Assembly: GCF_001654865.1 (NCBI RefSeq)
Contig: NZ_LXEO01000003.1
Location: 1-64,000 of the forward strand
DNA: 64,000 nucleotides
Source: Buttiauxella noackiae ATCC 51607
Lineage (GTDB): Bacteria > Pseudomonadota > Gammaproteobacteria > Enterobacterales > Enterobacteriaceae
Direction of reading: 5' to 3'
The position numbers and the translations under genes were made by a program. Numbering within the stretch: position 1 is the first letter of the stretch; each line of letters begins with the position of its first letter. Under the pieces are notes generated by a model, which did no database searches, was not told the origin of the DNA, and saw only the letters and a list, made by a program, of their open reading frames with translations. Below are positions 47,377 through 56,086 of the stretch, one piece after another.

Positions 47377-50300
47377 TTACGCCTTCTCAATGTTAACCAG
47401 AAACGCCTTGAATTCCGGCGTTTGCGAGTTGGCATCGCCTACGCCAGGCGTCAGCGTATTGGCCAGATAGCCTTTCTGCGTCCTCCCTTCAAAGCCCCAG
47501 TGCAGCGGAATACCAATGGTTTCCACCTGCTGGCCATTGACGTTTAGCGTCCTGATACGCGGTGTCACTACCGCTTTGGCACGAATAAAGCCGCGCTTGT
47601 TACTGACTTTCACGGTATCACCGGTGGTGATGCCTTTCGCTTTTGCCAACCCTTCGCTTATCTCCACAAACTGTTCCGGCTGCGCAATGGCATTAAGCCG
47701 TGCGTGTTTGGTCCAGGTATGGAAGTGCTCCGTCAGGCGGTAGGTTGTACCGACATAAGGGAAGTCCTTATGCGTACCCAGGCGCTTCGCGTCGGCTTCA
47801 AATATGCGTACCACAGGGTTAGACACCACATTCGGGTGCAGTGGGTTAGTGCCCAGCGGCGTTTCATACGGCTCGTAGTGCTCAGGGAACGGCCCTTCTG
47901 CCAACTTATTAAGCGCGAACAGACGCCCCAGCCCTTCCTGCTGCATGATGAACGGCCCTACGTTGGCTTCCGGCGGTGAGTTGTTAAAGTCCGGGATGTC
48001 GTAGCCGACCCATTTTTGCCCGTTCCACTCTATAAGCGGACGCTCTGGATCCCACGGTTTACCTTGCGGGTCTGCTGATGCGCGGTTATACAGCACGCGG
48101 CGGTTCATCGGCCATGCCCAGCCCCAGCCAAGCGTGGTGCCCAATCCAGACGGGTCCGCGTTATCGCGGTTCGCCATACGGTTGCCATTCTCAGTCCAGC
48201 TTCCGGCGTAAATCCAGCAGCCTGAAGAGGTGGTGCCGTCGTCACGCATTTGAGCGAAGGAGTCCAGCAGCTCGCCTTTTTTACGCAGCAAATTGCCTTT
48301 GTCGTCGTACAAATCCGCTAGTGCATAGCCGTTGTTTTCTTTCGCGACTTCTTCAGCAGAAGGGTGGAAGAACTGGTCATAGTGCCAGCTCATATTCATC
48401 AGCGGCTCGATGCCTTTGCCGCCTTCCTGGCGATAAAGCTCGCGCAAATGATGGAGCAGGCCAGCCAGTATTTGCCCGTCGGTACGCGCTTCGCCCGGCG
48501 CATCCGCGCCTTTCCAGTGCCACTGCATCCAGCGGCCTGAGTTGACGATACAACCGTCTTCTTCGGCAAAGCAGGTGGACGGCAGGCGGAAGACCTCGGT
48601 CTGAATGCTCGCGGAATCCACGTCGTTCATTTCGCCGTGGTTCTGCCAGAAATTAGAGGTTTCTGTGACCAGCGGATCGATAACGACCATGTATTTCAGC
48701 TTGCTGAGCGAGGCAACCAGCTTGTTTTTATCCGGTGTGGAGGCAATCGGGTTAAAGCCCTGGCAGATATAACCATTCACTTTGCCCCGATGCATCATGT
48801 CGAAGTATCGCAACACGTCGTAAGGCTGATCCCACTTCGGCAACCAGTCATAACCCCATTGGTTCTCGCGGGTCGCAGCGTCGCCGTAGAGATGCTTCAT
48901 CAGGCTAACGAAGAACTTAGGATAGTTGCTCCAGTAGTTAACCTGTCCCGGCACCACAGTTTTTGGCGTATTGGCATCCAGATAGCTTTGCAGATCGACA
49001 TGTTTCTCGTTCGGCAGTGCCAGATATCCCGGAAGCGTGGTAGCCAGCGGGCCGATATCGGTCATGCCCTGCACGTTGGAGTGGCCGCGAAGCGCGTTAA
49101 CGCCGCCGCCAGGCATGCCCATATTACCGAGCAGCAACTGGATCATCGCCATGGAGCGAATGTTCTGCGCGCCTACGGTGTGGTGAGTCCAGCCCAGCGC
49201 GTAGAGGAAGCTTGTGGTGCGATCAACCGCACTGGTGGAGGCCAGCACTTCGCAGACTTTCAGGAAATCTTCCCGCGGTGTGCCGCAGATATTTTCCACC
49301 ACATCCGGCGTGTAACGGGAAACGTGCTCTTTCAGCAGATTCCAGACGCAGCGCGGGTGCGTGAAGGTGTCATCGCGAAGCGGAACGCCCTCGCTATCAA
49401 ACTGGTAGTTCCAGCTGGTTTTGTCGTACTGACGCGCCTCGGCGTCAAAGCCACTAAACAGGCCATCGTCAAAGCTGAAATCGTCACGTACCAGCAGGCT
49501 GGCATTGGTGTAGTGCTTAACGTATTCGGCGTTAATTTTATTGTTGTTAATCAAATACAGAATCACGCCCAGCAGGAACGTAATATCGGTGCCCGAACGG
49601 ATTGGGGCATAGACATCTGCAATTGAAGCGGTACGGGTAAAGCGCGGATCGACAACGACAATTTTCGCATCGTTGTTTTTTTGCGCTTCCAGCGCCCAGC
49701 GGAAACCAACGGGATGAGCTTCTGCCGCATTACCGCCCATCACGACGATAACGTTGGCATTTTTCATGTCGATCCAGTGGTTCGTCATGGCACCGCGACC
49801 AAATGTTGGAGCAAGACTTGCTACCGTTGGTCCGTGTCAGACGCGTGCCTGGTTATCTACGCCAAGAATACCCAGAGACCGAACAAATTTGTTGGTCAGC
49901 GCGCCGTTTTCGTTACTGGCGGCCGAGGCGCAGAGCATCCCGGTTGTCAGCCAACGGTTCACCGTCACGTTGTGTTCGTTTTTCTCAACAAAGTTTGCGT
50001 CGCGGTCGTCTTTCATCAGGCGGGCGATGCGCGTTAAGGCATCATTCCAGCTGATGCGCTGCCACTTGTCGGAGCCTGGCGCGCGATATTCCGGGTAAGT
50101 CAGACGGCTTTCGCTGTGGATATAATCGAGAGAACCTGCGCCTTTCGGGCAAAGGGCACCGCGGCTTACCGGGTGATCCGGGTCACCTTCGATGTGGAAA
50201 ATACTGGATTTGACATTGCCTGAGCCATCCCCGGCCATGCTGTACATTAATAAACCGCACCCAACGGCACAGTAGGAACAAGTATTACGCGTCTCTTTGG

Positions 50301-50427
50301 CACGCAGCAATTTATAGTTGCGTGTTTCCGCGAGCGCCATTTTCGGTGCAAAACCAAGAGCGGCTACTGTTGTCCCTGCCATCCCGCCTGCACAGATTTT
50401 AAAAAACTTTCTGCGACTGACGTCCAT
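47377..50427 (-). CDS. fdnG: Formate dehydrogenase-N catalytic selenoprotein FdnG
   Basis: FdnG is the periplasmic molybdenum catalytic subunit that oxidises formate in nitrate respiration. Reading the TGA at 49837-49839 as selenocysteine gives 1,016 residues with Sec at 197 in the conserved context NQARV[11 protein letters not shown] (E. coli: Sec196 of 1,015). The N-terminus has the twin-arginine signal [13 protein letters not shown] [4Fe-4S] motif with cysteines near 50, 53, 57 and 93 follows, then the bis-MGD domains. ATG 50427 was chosen because the Tat signal starts there. An automatic caller would split it into two pieces (50427-49837 and 49788-47377). Confidence 0.97.
49799..49839 (-). 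promoter_or_regulatory. Selenocysteine TGA codon and SECIS hairpin in fdnG
   Basis: Immediately after the in-frame TGA the mRNA reads CACGGACCAACGGTAGCAAG, then TCTTGCTCC. The AGCAAG/CTTGCT pair forms the apical stem of the bacterial SECIS that binds SelB. The sequence is nearly the same as the E. coli fdnG SECIS region. Confidence 0.88.
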
Positions 50428-50732
50428 CCTAACCTCATTGTTATGACGTATGAATGACGGCGAAAATAGCAACTAAAAAAGAAGGATTATTGAGTAAAAT
50501 CAAATCGCTAAACATTGGGTAACAAACCGCTACTTAATGAGTAGAGTTTTGTTTTTTTTAATAACCATAAATAGAGTGTGTGCATTTACTGTGCGGAGTA
50601 AGGCCGTTTTGCCTGGTATTTGCCGGATGGAAAGGGATTGACTCCTGACAGCCGCGCGCTAACTTGCTATAAAAATCAGACTAAAACAAAAGCTGTATCG
50701 CTAACACTTCAGACACACAATCAGGATTCACT
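50428..50732 (-). promoter_or_regulatory. fdnGHI promoter with FNR-like and NarL-like sites
   Basis: On the minus strand TTGATTTTACTCAA (50490-50503) is a near-consensus FNR site (TTGAT-N4-ATCAA). TATTTT at 50463-50468 is a fitting -10, which puts the FNR site about 40 bases before the start of transcription, as for class II activation. Farther upstream TACTCATTA (near 50541-50549) and TACCCAA resemble NarL heptamers. E. coli fdnG is controlled in the same way by anaerobiosis and nitrate. The rest of the interval, towards the amidase gene, shows no other clear signal. Confidence 0.7.
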
Positions 50733-51632
50733 ATGTTAAAAATTGCCAACACCCAGGTCATTTACGCTATGAGCCGTGAAAACGCGCCTGTTGCGACGAT
50801 TTCAACCAATACAGACGTCAGCTTTGCTACCTGCGACTGCTTTTCTGATCAGATTCAGACGGCTGATGCTGTATTTAACCAGCTTGACTGGCAGCGCATT
50901 AACCCCGCCACCGGCCCGGTGTTTATTGAAGGCGCACAGCCAGGTGATGTGCTGAAAGTTGAAATTAAAAGCATCGAGCTACGTGGCAATCAGGCGGTGA
51001 TGGTGACTGCTCCACAACTTGGCGTGATTGGTGATGAACTTACCGAACCGCGCATTTTGGTGGTGCCGATTGATAACGGTGAAGCACAATTGCCTGGTGG
51101 GGTGAGCGTGCCGATTAACCCGATGATTGGCGTAATCGGTGTAGCACCTGCGGGTGAGGCGATTTCTTGCGGTACGCCGGATAGCCACGGCGGCAATATG
51201 GATTGCAAGATGATCACCGCCGGTAGCACCCTCTATTTGCCGGTTAATGTCGAAGGGGCGTTATTTGCCTTGGGGGATCTGCATGCGGCAATGGGCGATG
51301 GGGAAGTGTCGGTGTGTGGCCTGGAAGTGGCTGGTGATGTGGTGGTGAATCTTAGCGTGATTAAAAACCGCCGCTTACCAACGCCAATGCTGGAAAACGG
51401 TGACTCCATCTTCACGCTGGCATCAGCATTAACGCTGGACGACGCTGCCGCACTTGCTACGCGCAATATGGCGCACTTTATTGCCGACAACACTGATGTG
51501 ACATTGCCTGACGCCATCAACCTGCTGAGCATCAGCGGTGATTTGCAGATTTGCCAGGTAGTTGACCCACTGAAAACCTGCCGCTTTGCGCTGCCAAAAC
51601 GTGTGGCGGAGCAGCTGAAGCTGAAGATTTAA
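50733..51632 (+). CDS. Acetamidase/formamidase-family protein
   Basis: The 299-residue product belongs to the FmdA/AmdA amidase fold, which hydrolyses formamide or short amides to ammonia and the acid. Characteristic segments are GPVFIEGAQPGDVLKVEI near 61-78, TPDSHGGNMDCK near 148-159 and LGDLHAAMGDGEVS near 182-195; these carry the metal and substrate ligands. It is divergent from fdnG and convergent with the AllS-like regulator gene. Exact substrate unknown: formamide, acetamide or a ureido compound are possible. No partner subunit is visible. Confidence 0.87.
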   Translation: MLKIANTQVIYAMSRENAPVATISTNTDVSFATCDCFSDQIQTADAVFNQLDWQRINPATGPVFIEGAQPGDVLKVEIKSIELRGNQAVMVTAPQLGVIGDELTEPRILVVPIDNGEAQLPGGVSVPINPMIGVIGVAPAGEAISCGTPDSHGGNMDCKMITAGSTLYLPVNVEGALFALGDLHAAMGDGEVSVCGLEVAGDVVVNLSVIKNRRLPTPMLENGDSIFTLASALTLDDAAALATRNMAHFIADNTDVTLPDAINLLSISGDLQICQVVDPLKTCRFALPKRVAEQLKLKI

Positions 51633-51642
51633 TAAGTTTGCA

Positions 51643-51671
51643 GGGTGGACGAGCGTACGCGACATCCACCT
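51643..51671. repeat. REP-like palindrome between amidase and LysR genes
   Basis: GGGTGGACGAGCG and the inverted CGACATCCACC make a single palindromic unit of the family seen elsewhere in the window, between two convergent genes. Confidence 0.6.
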
Positions 51672-51693
51672 TTGTTTCTCGACGTGTTATTGC

Positions 51694-52623
51694 TCAATCC
51701 CGATGCAACAAATCCTGATAAATCTCCGTCAGCAACCCGCCCGGCGCAAACTGCTTTTTAATCCAGCGGGTTACCTGCCCGGTGGCGGCGTGCTGGGTTG
51801 CCAGCAGCATTCGTGAATCCTGGCGTGGGTTGTTTATCTGGCGTGTCACCAACAGGCCGCTATCCTGAGCCTCGCGCACCATATAGCTCGGTAAAAAACC
51901 AACGCCTTCTCCCAGAATCTGGCACTGACACTTGGTGTTGAAGTCGGGCACCAGAATCGCTTCTTGCCCATGCAGCAGCCATCCCACCTTTTTATTGAGC
52001 GTCAGCGCCGTGTCTTCAACCATGATATTGGGATACAGGCGCAGCTGGCTTTCAGAAATGGGCTCCGGCATAAATGCCAGCGGGTGGGTTGGGGCGATAG
52101 CAAATTCCCAGTGAATCGCGCCGATTTCCGTGTAATCAATCCCACCACCGTCGAGCAACGTATCCGGCGCACCAATCGCAATATTTGCCTGGTTATTGAT
52201 AATTGAGTCCCACACCCCGTTGTACACCTCGGTGGTGATAGTAATCAGGCAGGTAGGGAACTGCTTTTTGAGTATTTGCAGCAGCTTTGCCGTGTGGCGC
52301 GGGGTGTAAAGCAGTTGGTTGATGCAGATACGTACCTTCACCTCAATGCCTTGCGAGATGGTATCAACACCGCGTTTTATGGCATGGAAATCGTTAAGCA
52401 GTTCGGTCGCTTTGCGATAGAAATAGAAACCGGATTCGGTCAGTTCAATACTGCGGGTATTGCGCACAAACAGCACCACATCAAGGTACGTCTCAATCCG
52501 CTTAATGGTGTAGCTGATGGCGGAGGTGGTGACATCCAGTTCGATCGCGGCCTTACTAAAACTTGAAAGCCGCGCCGTGGTGGTGAAAGCCAGCAGGTTC
52601 TCTTCGGTAAAAATGGAATTCAT
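51694..52623 (-). CDS. LysR-family regulator, AllS-like
   Basis: The 309-residue protein resembles E. coli AllS, the activator of anaerobic allantoin catabolism genes, in both the winged helix (FSKAAIELDVTTSAISYTIKRIE near 22-44, FVRNTRSIELT) and the effector domain (VYNGVWDSIINNQ, NIMVEDTALTLNKKVGW, GVGFLPSYM). Start at 52623 has GGGAG with a 6-base spacer. It is divergent from the ankyrin-DUF2877-fdrA operon across about 390 bases and is the natural candidate to control it. Identity to AllS looks moderate, so the effector may differ. Confidence 0.88.
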   Translation of the reverse strand: MNSIFTEENLLAFTTTARLSSFSKAAIELDVTTSAISYTIKRIETYLDVVLFVRNTRSIELTESGFYFYRKATELLNDFHAIKRGVDTISQGIEVKVRICINQLLYTPRHTAKLLQILKKQFPTCLITITTEVYNGVWDSIINNQANIAIGAPDTLLDGGGIDYTEIGAIHWEFAIAPTHPLAFMPEPISESQLRLYPNIMVEDTALTLNKKVGWLLHGQEAILVPDFNTKCQCQILGEGVGFLPSYMVREAQDSGLLVTRQINNPRQDSRMLLATQHAATGQVTRWIKKQFAPGGLLTEIYQDLLHRD

Positions 52624-53017
52624 GCGCCACTCCCGTCGGTCGGATAAGTGCAGCGTCATCCGACAGCTACCCAATCCTATTGTTGAATGTATTTGTATTC
52701 CTTATGATCCGCGACTTTTACTTGAACCATATTTAACACTACCGTTACAACTGATTTGAAGAGCATCACACTTCTTGAATCTCATTTATCCCGCTATCTG
52801 CAAGGGCTGAAGGCGTTCCTCATAGTGAGAGATAAAGGGCGCTGAAAGCTCTTCTATCATAGGTAAAAGATTGCTCTATCGCACATTTTGCTCACATTGT
52901 TGAAAGTTATTCAACAATGCTGTCATTAACGATGAATGAATTTTAAACGGATGTTAAAGCGGTCATAGTGTTGCTATTCTCAATTCATCAGAAATAGCAA
53001 AGTATGGGAGTATGGAT
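52624..53017. promoter_or_regulatory. Divergent regulatory region of the fdrA-like cluster
   Basis: It contains a REP-like unit at 52635-52665 and a perfect 10-bp inverted repeat CATTGTTGAA-AGTTA-TTCAACAATG at 52895-52919, a candidate operator. A TATTCT -10-like hexamer lies at 52975-52980 (inside GTTGCTATTCT) before the ankyrin gene. An alternative GG-N10-GC spacing (52961-52974) hints weakly at sigma 54. Both are by eye. Confidence 0.5.
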
Positions 53018-53623
53018 ATGTCTCAGAAAGAACTTATTGCAGAATTTCTAAGTGCAGCAGAGCAGGGGCATCTGGAAAATCTAAAACAATGTCTCAGTGA
53101 TGGTGCAGATATTAACGCCACCAATCGCCAGGGGCGTACCGCAATTACACTGGCCAGCCTTCACAAAAAATATGACTGTGTGGAATATTTAATTGGAGCC
53201 GGTGCTGATATCAATAAACAAGATCAAACCTGTTTTAATCCCTTCTTGCTGAGTTGTCTTAATAACGACCTGACATTATTACGTTTGGTATTACCAGCAA
53301 ATCCCGATCTGAATTGTTTATCCCGCTTTGGTGGCGTGGGAATTACTCCTGCCAGCGAAAAAGGTCACGTTGAAATTGTCCGTGAGTTAGTTACACGCAC
53401 TGAAATTAACGTTAACCACACTAATTTTGTAGGTTGGACGCCATTGCTTGAAGCCATCGTGCTCAATGATGGTGGGGCGAAACAGCAAGAGATCGTCAAA
53501 CTACTGCTCGATCACGGTGCCAACCCGCACATGACCGATAAATATGGCAAATCGCCACTGTCTCTTGCGCGTGAAAAAGGTTACCACGAGATTGCCGAGC
53601 TGCTGGTTAACGCCGGGGCCTGA
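53018..53623 (+). CDS. Ankyrin-repeat protein heading the fdrA-like operon
   Basis: The 201-residue cytosolic protein has five to six ankyrin repeats. Typical helices with LxxAAxxGHLE and the GADIN/GANPH turn are visible (DGADINATNRQGRTAITLAS, GAGADINKQDQ, ASEKGHVEIVRELV, DHGANPHMTDKYGKSPLSLA). There is no signal peptide or membrane segment. GGGAG sits 7 bases before ATG 53018; ATG 53012 is too close to it. It is the first gene of the operon, with the DUF2877 gene starting within ~15 bases of its stop. A role in binding or regulating the carbamoyltransferase subunits is an inference from position. Confidence 0.87.
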   Translation: MSQKELIAEFLSAAEQGHLENLKQCLSDGADINATNRQGRTAITLASLHKKYDCVEYLIGAGADINKQDQTCFNPFLLSCLNNDLTLLRLVLPANPDLNCLSRFGGVGITPASEKGHVEIVRELVTRTEINVNHTNFVGWTPLLEAIVLNDGGAKQQEIVKLLLDHGANPHMTDKYGKSPLSLAREKGYHEIAELLVNAGA

Positions 53624-53630
53624 ACAGGAG

Positions 53631-54558
53631 ATGCACTATCGCCGGATATCTTCAGCGGCAGTGCCTTTTTGCACAAACGGCAGATAGCGCTTTTTTCGCC
53701 CCGGATTTATACGGTGAAACAAAAGGTTATGTTGAGCAGGTGTTTGACCGGGCGGTGAATATTCAGCTCCCTGCCAGGCAACAAATCTTCACTCTGCTCA
53801 GTACCGATTGTGATAACGCACCAAATAGCTGTCGTTTAGCAGTAGAGCATTGTCAGAACCATTTTAAGCCCGGTGAACGGGTTAGTTTTCACAGTAACGG
53901 CATTGATATTGGCACAGATAAGCGCATCGATTTCTCGCGCTGTACACGCTGGGAACCTGAAGCGCTTTTTCTAAGCCACACACGAATAAAACAGACCGAC
54001 TGGCAAAACCTTGCACAAATGACACAGGCCAGTGTCATACAAAGTTCGTCACTATTTTATTTTCATGGCGATAATATTTTTTACCAGGAAACGAGTCGCC
54101 TGCTGCAATTACACCGCAAGCAGCTTATATCAGCGCTAAATAAAGGGAATTGCGCTGCGATTGAAAATGAAATAAGTGGGTTGCTGGGTTTAGGTATTGG
54201 GCTGACACCATCCGGTGATGATTATCTGGCGGGATTAAGTGCGGTTTTATTTATTGCCGGGCACCCCGCGCGGAAATATCGTGAGGTTTTTATTTCCGTG
54301 TTGGAGAGAGAAAAGCATAAAACCACGCAGCTAAGCGCTATTACGCTGCGTGAAGCTATTGATCAACGTTATCGTGAAACTATTTATGGTTTTATTTATC
54401 AGGTGGTCAATGGTGATTTAGACAATATTCAGCGGTCTATTAACGAAATTAAAAAAATAGGGTCAAGTTCAGGATGCGACATGCTTTGCGGCATGGCGGA
54501 TGCCTTCTTTTTGACCCGAAATAACGGAGGAAATTATGTCGACCAGGATTGTGATTAA
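53631..54558 (+). CDS. DUF2877 protein (AllH-like) with disrupted start
   Basis: The product corresponds to E. coli YlbF/AllH, a subunit of oxamate carbamoyltransferase. Conserved points are VFDRAVNI and LGLGIGLTPSGDDYLAGL (a GLTPS-DD motif also present in AllH), then GCDMLCGMADAFFL at the end. AGGAG at 53626-53630 directly precedes ATG 53631, but that frame meets a stop after 18 codons. Skipping the single C after the ATG restores a continuous frame: M-TIAGYLQRQCLFAQTADSAFF into the main body. So either one base has been inserted, or translation begins at ATC 53638 (7 bases after AGGAG), or at GTG 53740 with loss of 36 residues. Its stop overlaps fdrA by 23 bases. Confidence 0.8.
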
Positions 54559-56086
54559 AAAGAATACCTATTTTGATTCTGTCTCACTGATGTCTATTTC
54601 AACCAAAGCCAACCAGCTTGAGGGTGTGGAACAGGCGTTTGTCGCGATGGCGACCGAGATGAACAAAGGGGTACTGAAAAACCTCGGCTTGTTAAACGAC
54701 GAGCTGGAACAGGCGAAAAACGGCGACCTGATGATTGTGATTAAAGGCGCGAGCGATACGGCGAACGACGCCACGCTTGAAGCCATTGAAGGGCTCTTCA
54801 CCCGCAAAGACAGCGGTAGCTCACGTCACGAAGCGCGTTACGCAACCCTTGCTAGTGCACATAACAATATCCCGGAAACTAACCTTGCGGTGATTTCCGT
54901 CAACGGCGCATTTGCCGCCCGTGAAGCGCGTCAGGCTCTGGAAAATGATCTCAACGTGATGCTGTTTTCCGATAACGTTTCTCTTGATGACGAACTGGCG
55001 CTCAAGCAACTCGCTCACAGCAAAGGCTTGCTGATGATGGGGCCGGACTGCGGCACTGCAATTATCAACGGTGCCGCGCTGTGCTTTGGCAACGCTGTGC
55101 GCCGTGGTTCGATTGGTATCGTTGGTGCATCCGGTACTGGCAGCCAGGAATTGAGCGTGCGCATTCATGAGTTTGGCGGCGGTATTTCACAACTCATCGG
55201 CACCGGCGGGCGCGATTTAAGCGAGAAAATCGGCGGCATCATGATGCTCGATGCAATCCACATGCTGGAAGATGACGCGCAAACTGAAGTGATTGTTCTG
55301 GTTTCCAAGCCACCAGCTGAAGCCGTAGCACGTAAAGTGCTGGAGAGGGCCAAAGCTTGCCGCAAACCGGTGGTAGTTTGCTTCCTCGGTACTACAGACG
55401 CTCGTGAAGATGAAGCAGGTTTGCAGTTTGCCCGTGCGACGAAAGAAGCCGCGCTGAAAGCCGTTCTGCTGACCGGAATTAAAAAAGAGTCACTGGACTT
55501 ACACCCGCTCAACTGGCCGTTGATTGAAGAAGTCCGTGCGCGCATGAAACCTGAGCAAAAGTACATTCGTGCGCTGTTCTGTGGCGGCACGCTGTGTGAC
55601 GAAGCGATGTTTGCGGCACTGGAAAAATACCCGGACGTTTACAGCAATATCCAGCCGAATCCTGAATACCGCCTCAAAGACGTGAATGTCAGCATCGCCC
55701 ACACCTTCCTCGATTTTGGCGATGACGATTTCACCAACGGCAAACCGCACCCGATGATTGACCCAACCAACCGTATTAGTCGCCTGTTGCAGGAAGCGCG
55801 TGACCCGGAAGTTGGCGTGATTGTTATGGACTTCGTCCTGGGCTTTGGCTCCCATGAGGACCCGGTTGGTGTGATGCTTGACGCCATCAAAGAAGCGAAA
55901 GCCATTGCTGCCCGTGAAGAGCGCAACCTGGAAATTCTGGGCTACGTGTTGGGCACCGATTTGGATACCCCTTCGCTTGAAAAGCAGTGCCAGATGCTGA
56001 CGGATGCGGGCGTTATCTGGGCAAGTAGCAGCACCAACACCGGTTTGCTTGCGCGTGAGTTTGTTTGCAAGGAGAAAGCACAATGA
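54536..56086 (+). CDS. fdrA: FdrA-family protein (AllF-like, acyl-CoA synthetase fold)
   Basis: FdrA/AllF is reported as a subunit of oxamate carbamoyltransferase in E. coli and has the fold of succinyl-CoA ligase alpha. The 516-residue product shows the SucD-like region GPDCGTAIINGAALCFGN, GIVGASGTGSQELSVRIHEF and IGTGGRDLSEKIGG at about 165-240, then PPAEAVARKVLERA and a second Rossmann-like domain. GGAGG lies five bases before ATG 54536. It overlaps DUF2877 upstream by 23 bases and DUF1116 downstream by 4 bases (ATGA), so the three subunits are tightly coupled. It is about 40 residues shorter than E. coli FdrA. Confidence 0.92.
   Translation: MSTRIVIKKNTYFDSVSLMSISTKANQLEGVEQAFVAMATEMNKGVLKNLGLLNDELEQAKNGDLMIVIKGASDTANDATLEAIEGLFTRKDSGSSRHEARYATLASAHNNIPETNLAVISVNGAFAAREARQALENDLNVMLFSDNVSLDDELALKQLAHSKGLLMMGPDCGTAIINGAALCFGNAVRRGSIGIVGASGTGSQELSVRIHEFGGGISQLIGTGGRDLSEKIGGIMMLDAIHMLEDDAQTEVIVLVSKPPAEAVARKVLERAKACRKPVVVCFLGTTDAREDEAGLQFARATKEAALKAVLLTGIKKESLDLHPLNWPLIEEVRARMKPEQKYIRALFCGGTLCDEAMFAALEKYPDVYSNIQPNPEYRLKDVNVSIAHTFLDFGDDDFTNGKPHPMIDPTNRISRLLQEARDPEVGVIVMDFVLGFGSHEDPVGVMLDAIKEAKAIAAREERNLEILGYVLGTDLDTPSLEKQCQMLTDAGVIWASSSTNTGLLAREFVCKEKAQ

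Noticed and set aside
47377-50427. fdnG as two separate genes or a pseudogene
   Set aside because: The interrupting TGA is the conserved selenocysteine codon with a SECIS hairpin, and the combined length equals FdnG.
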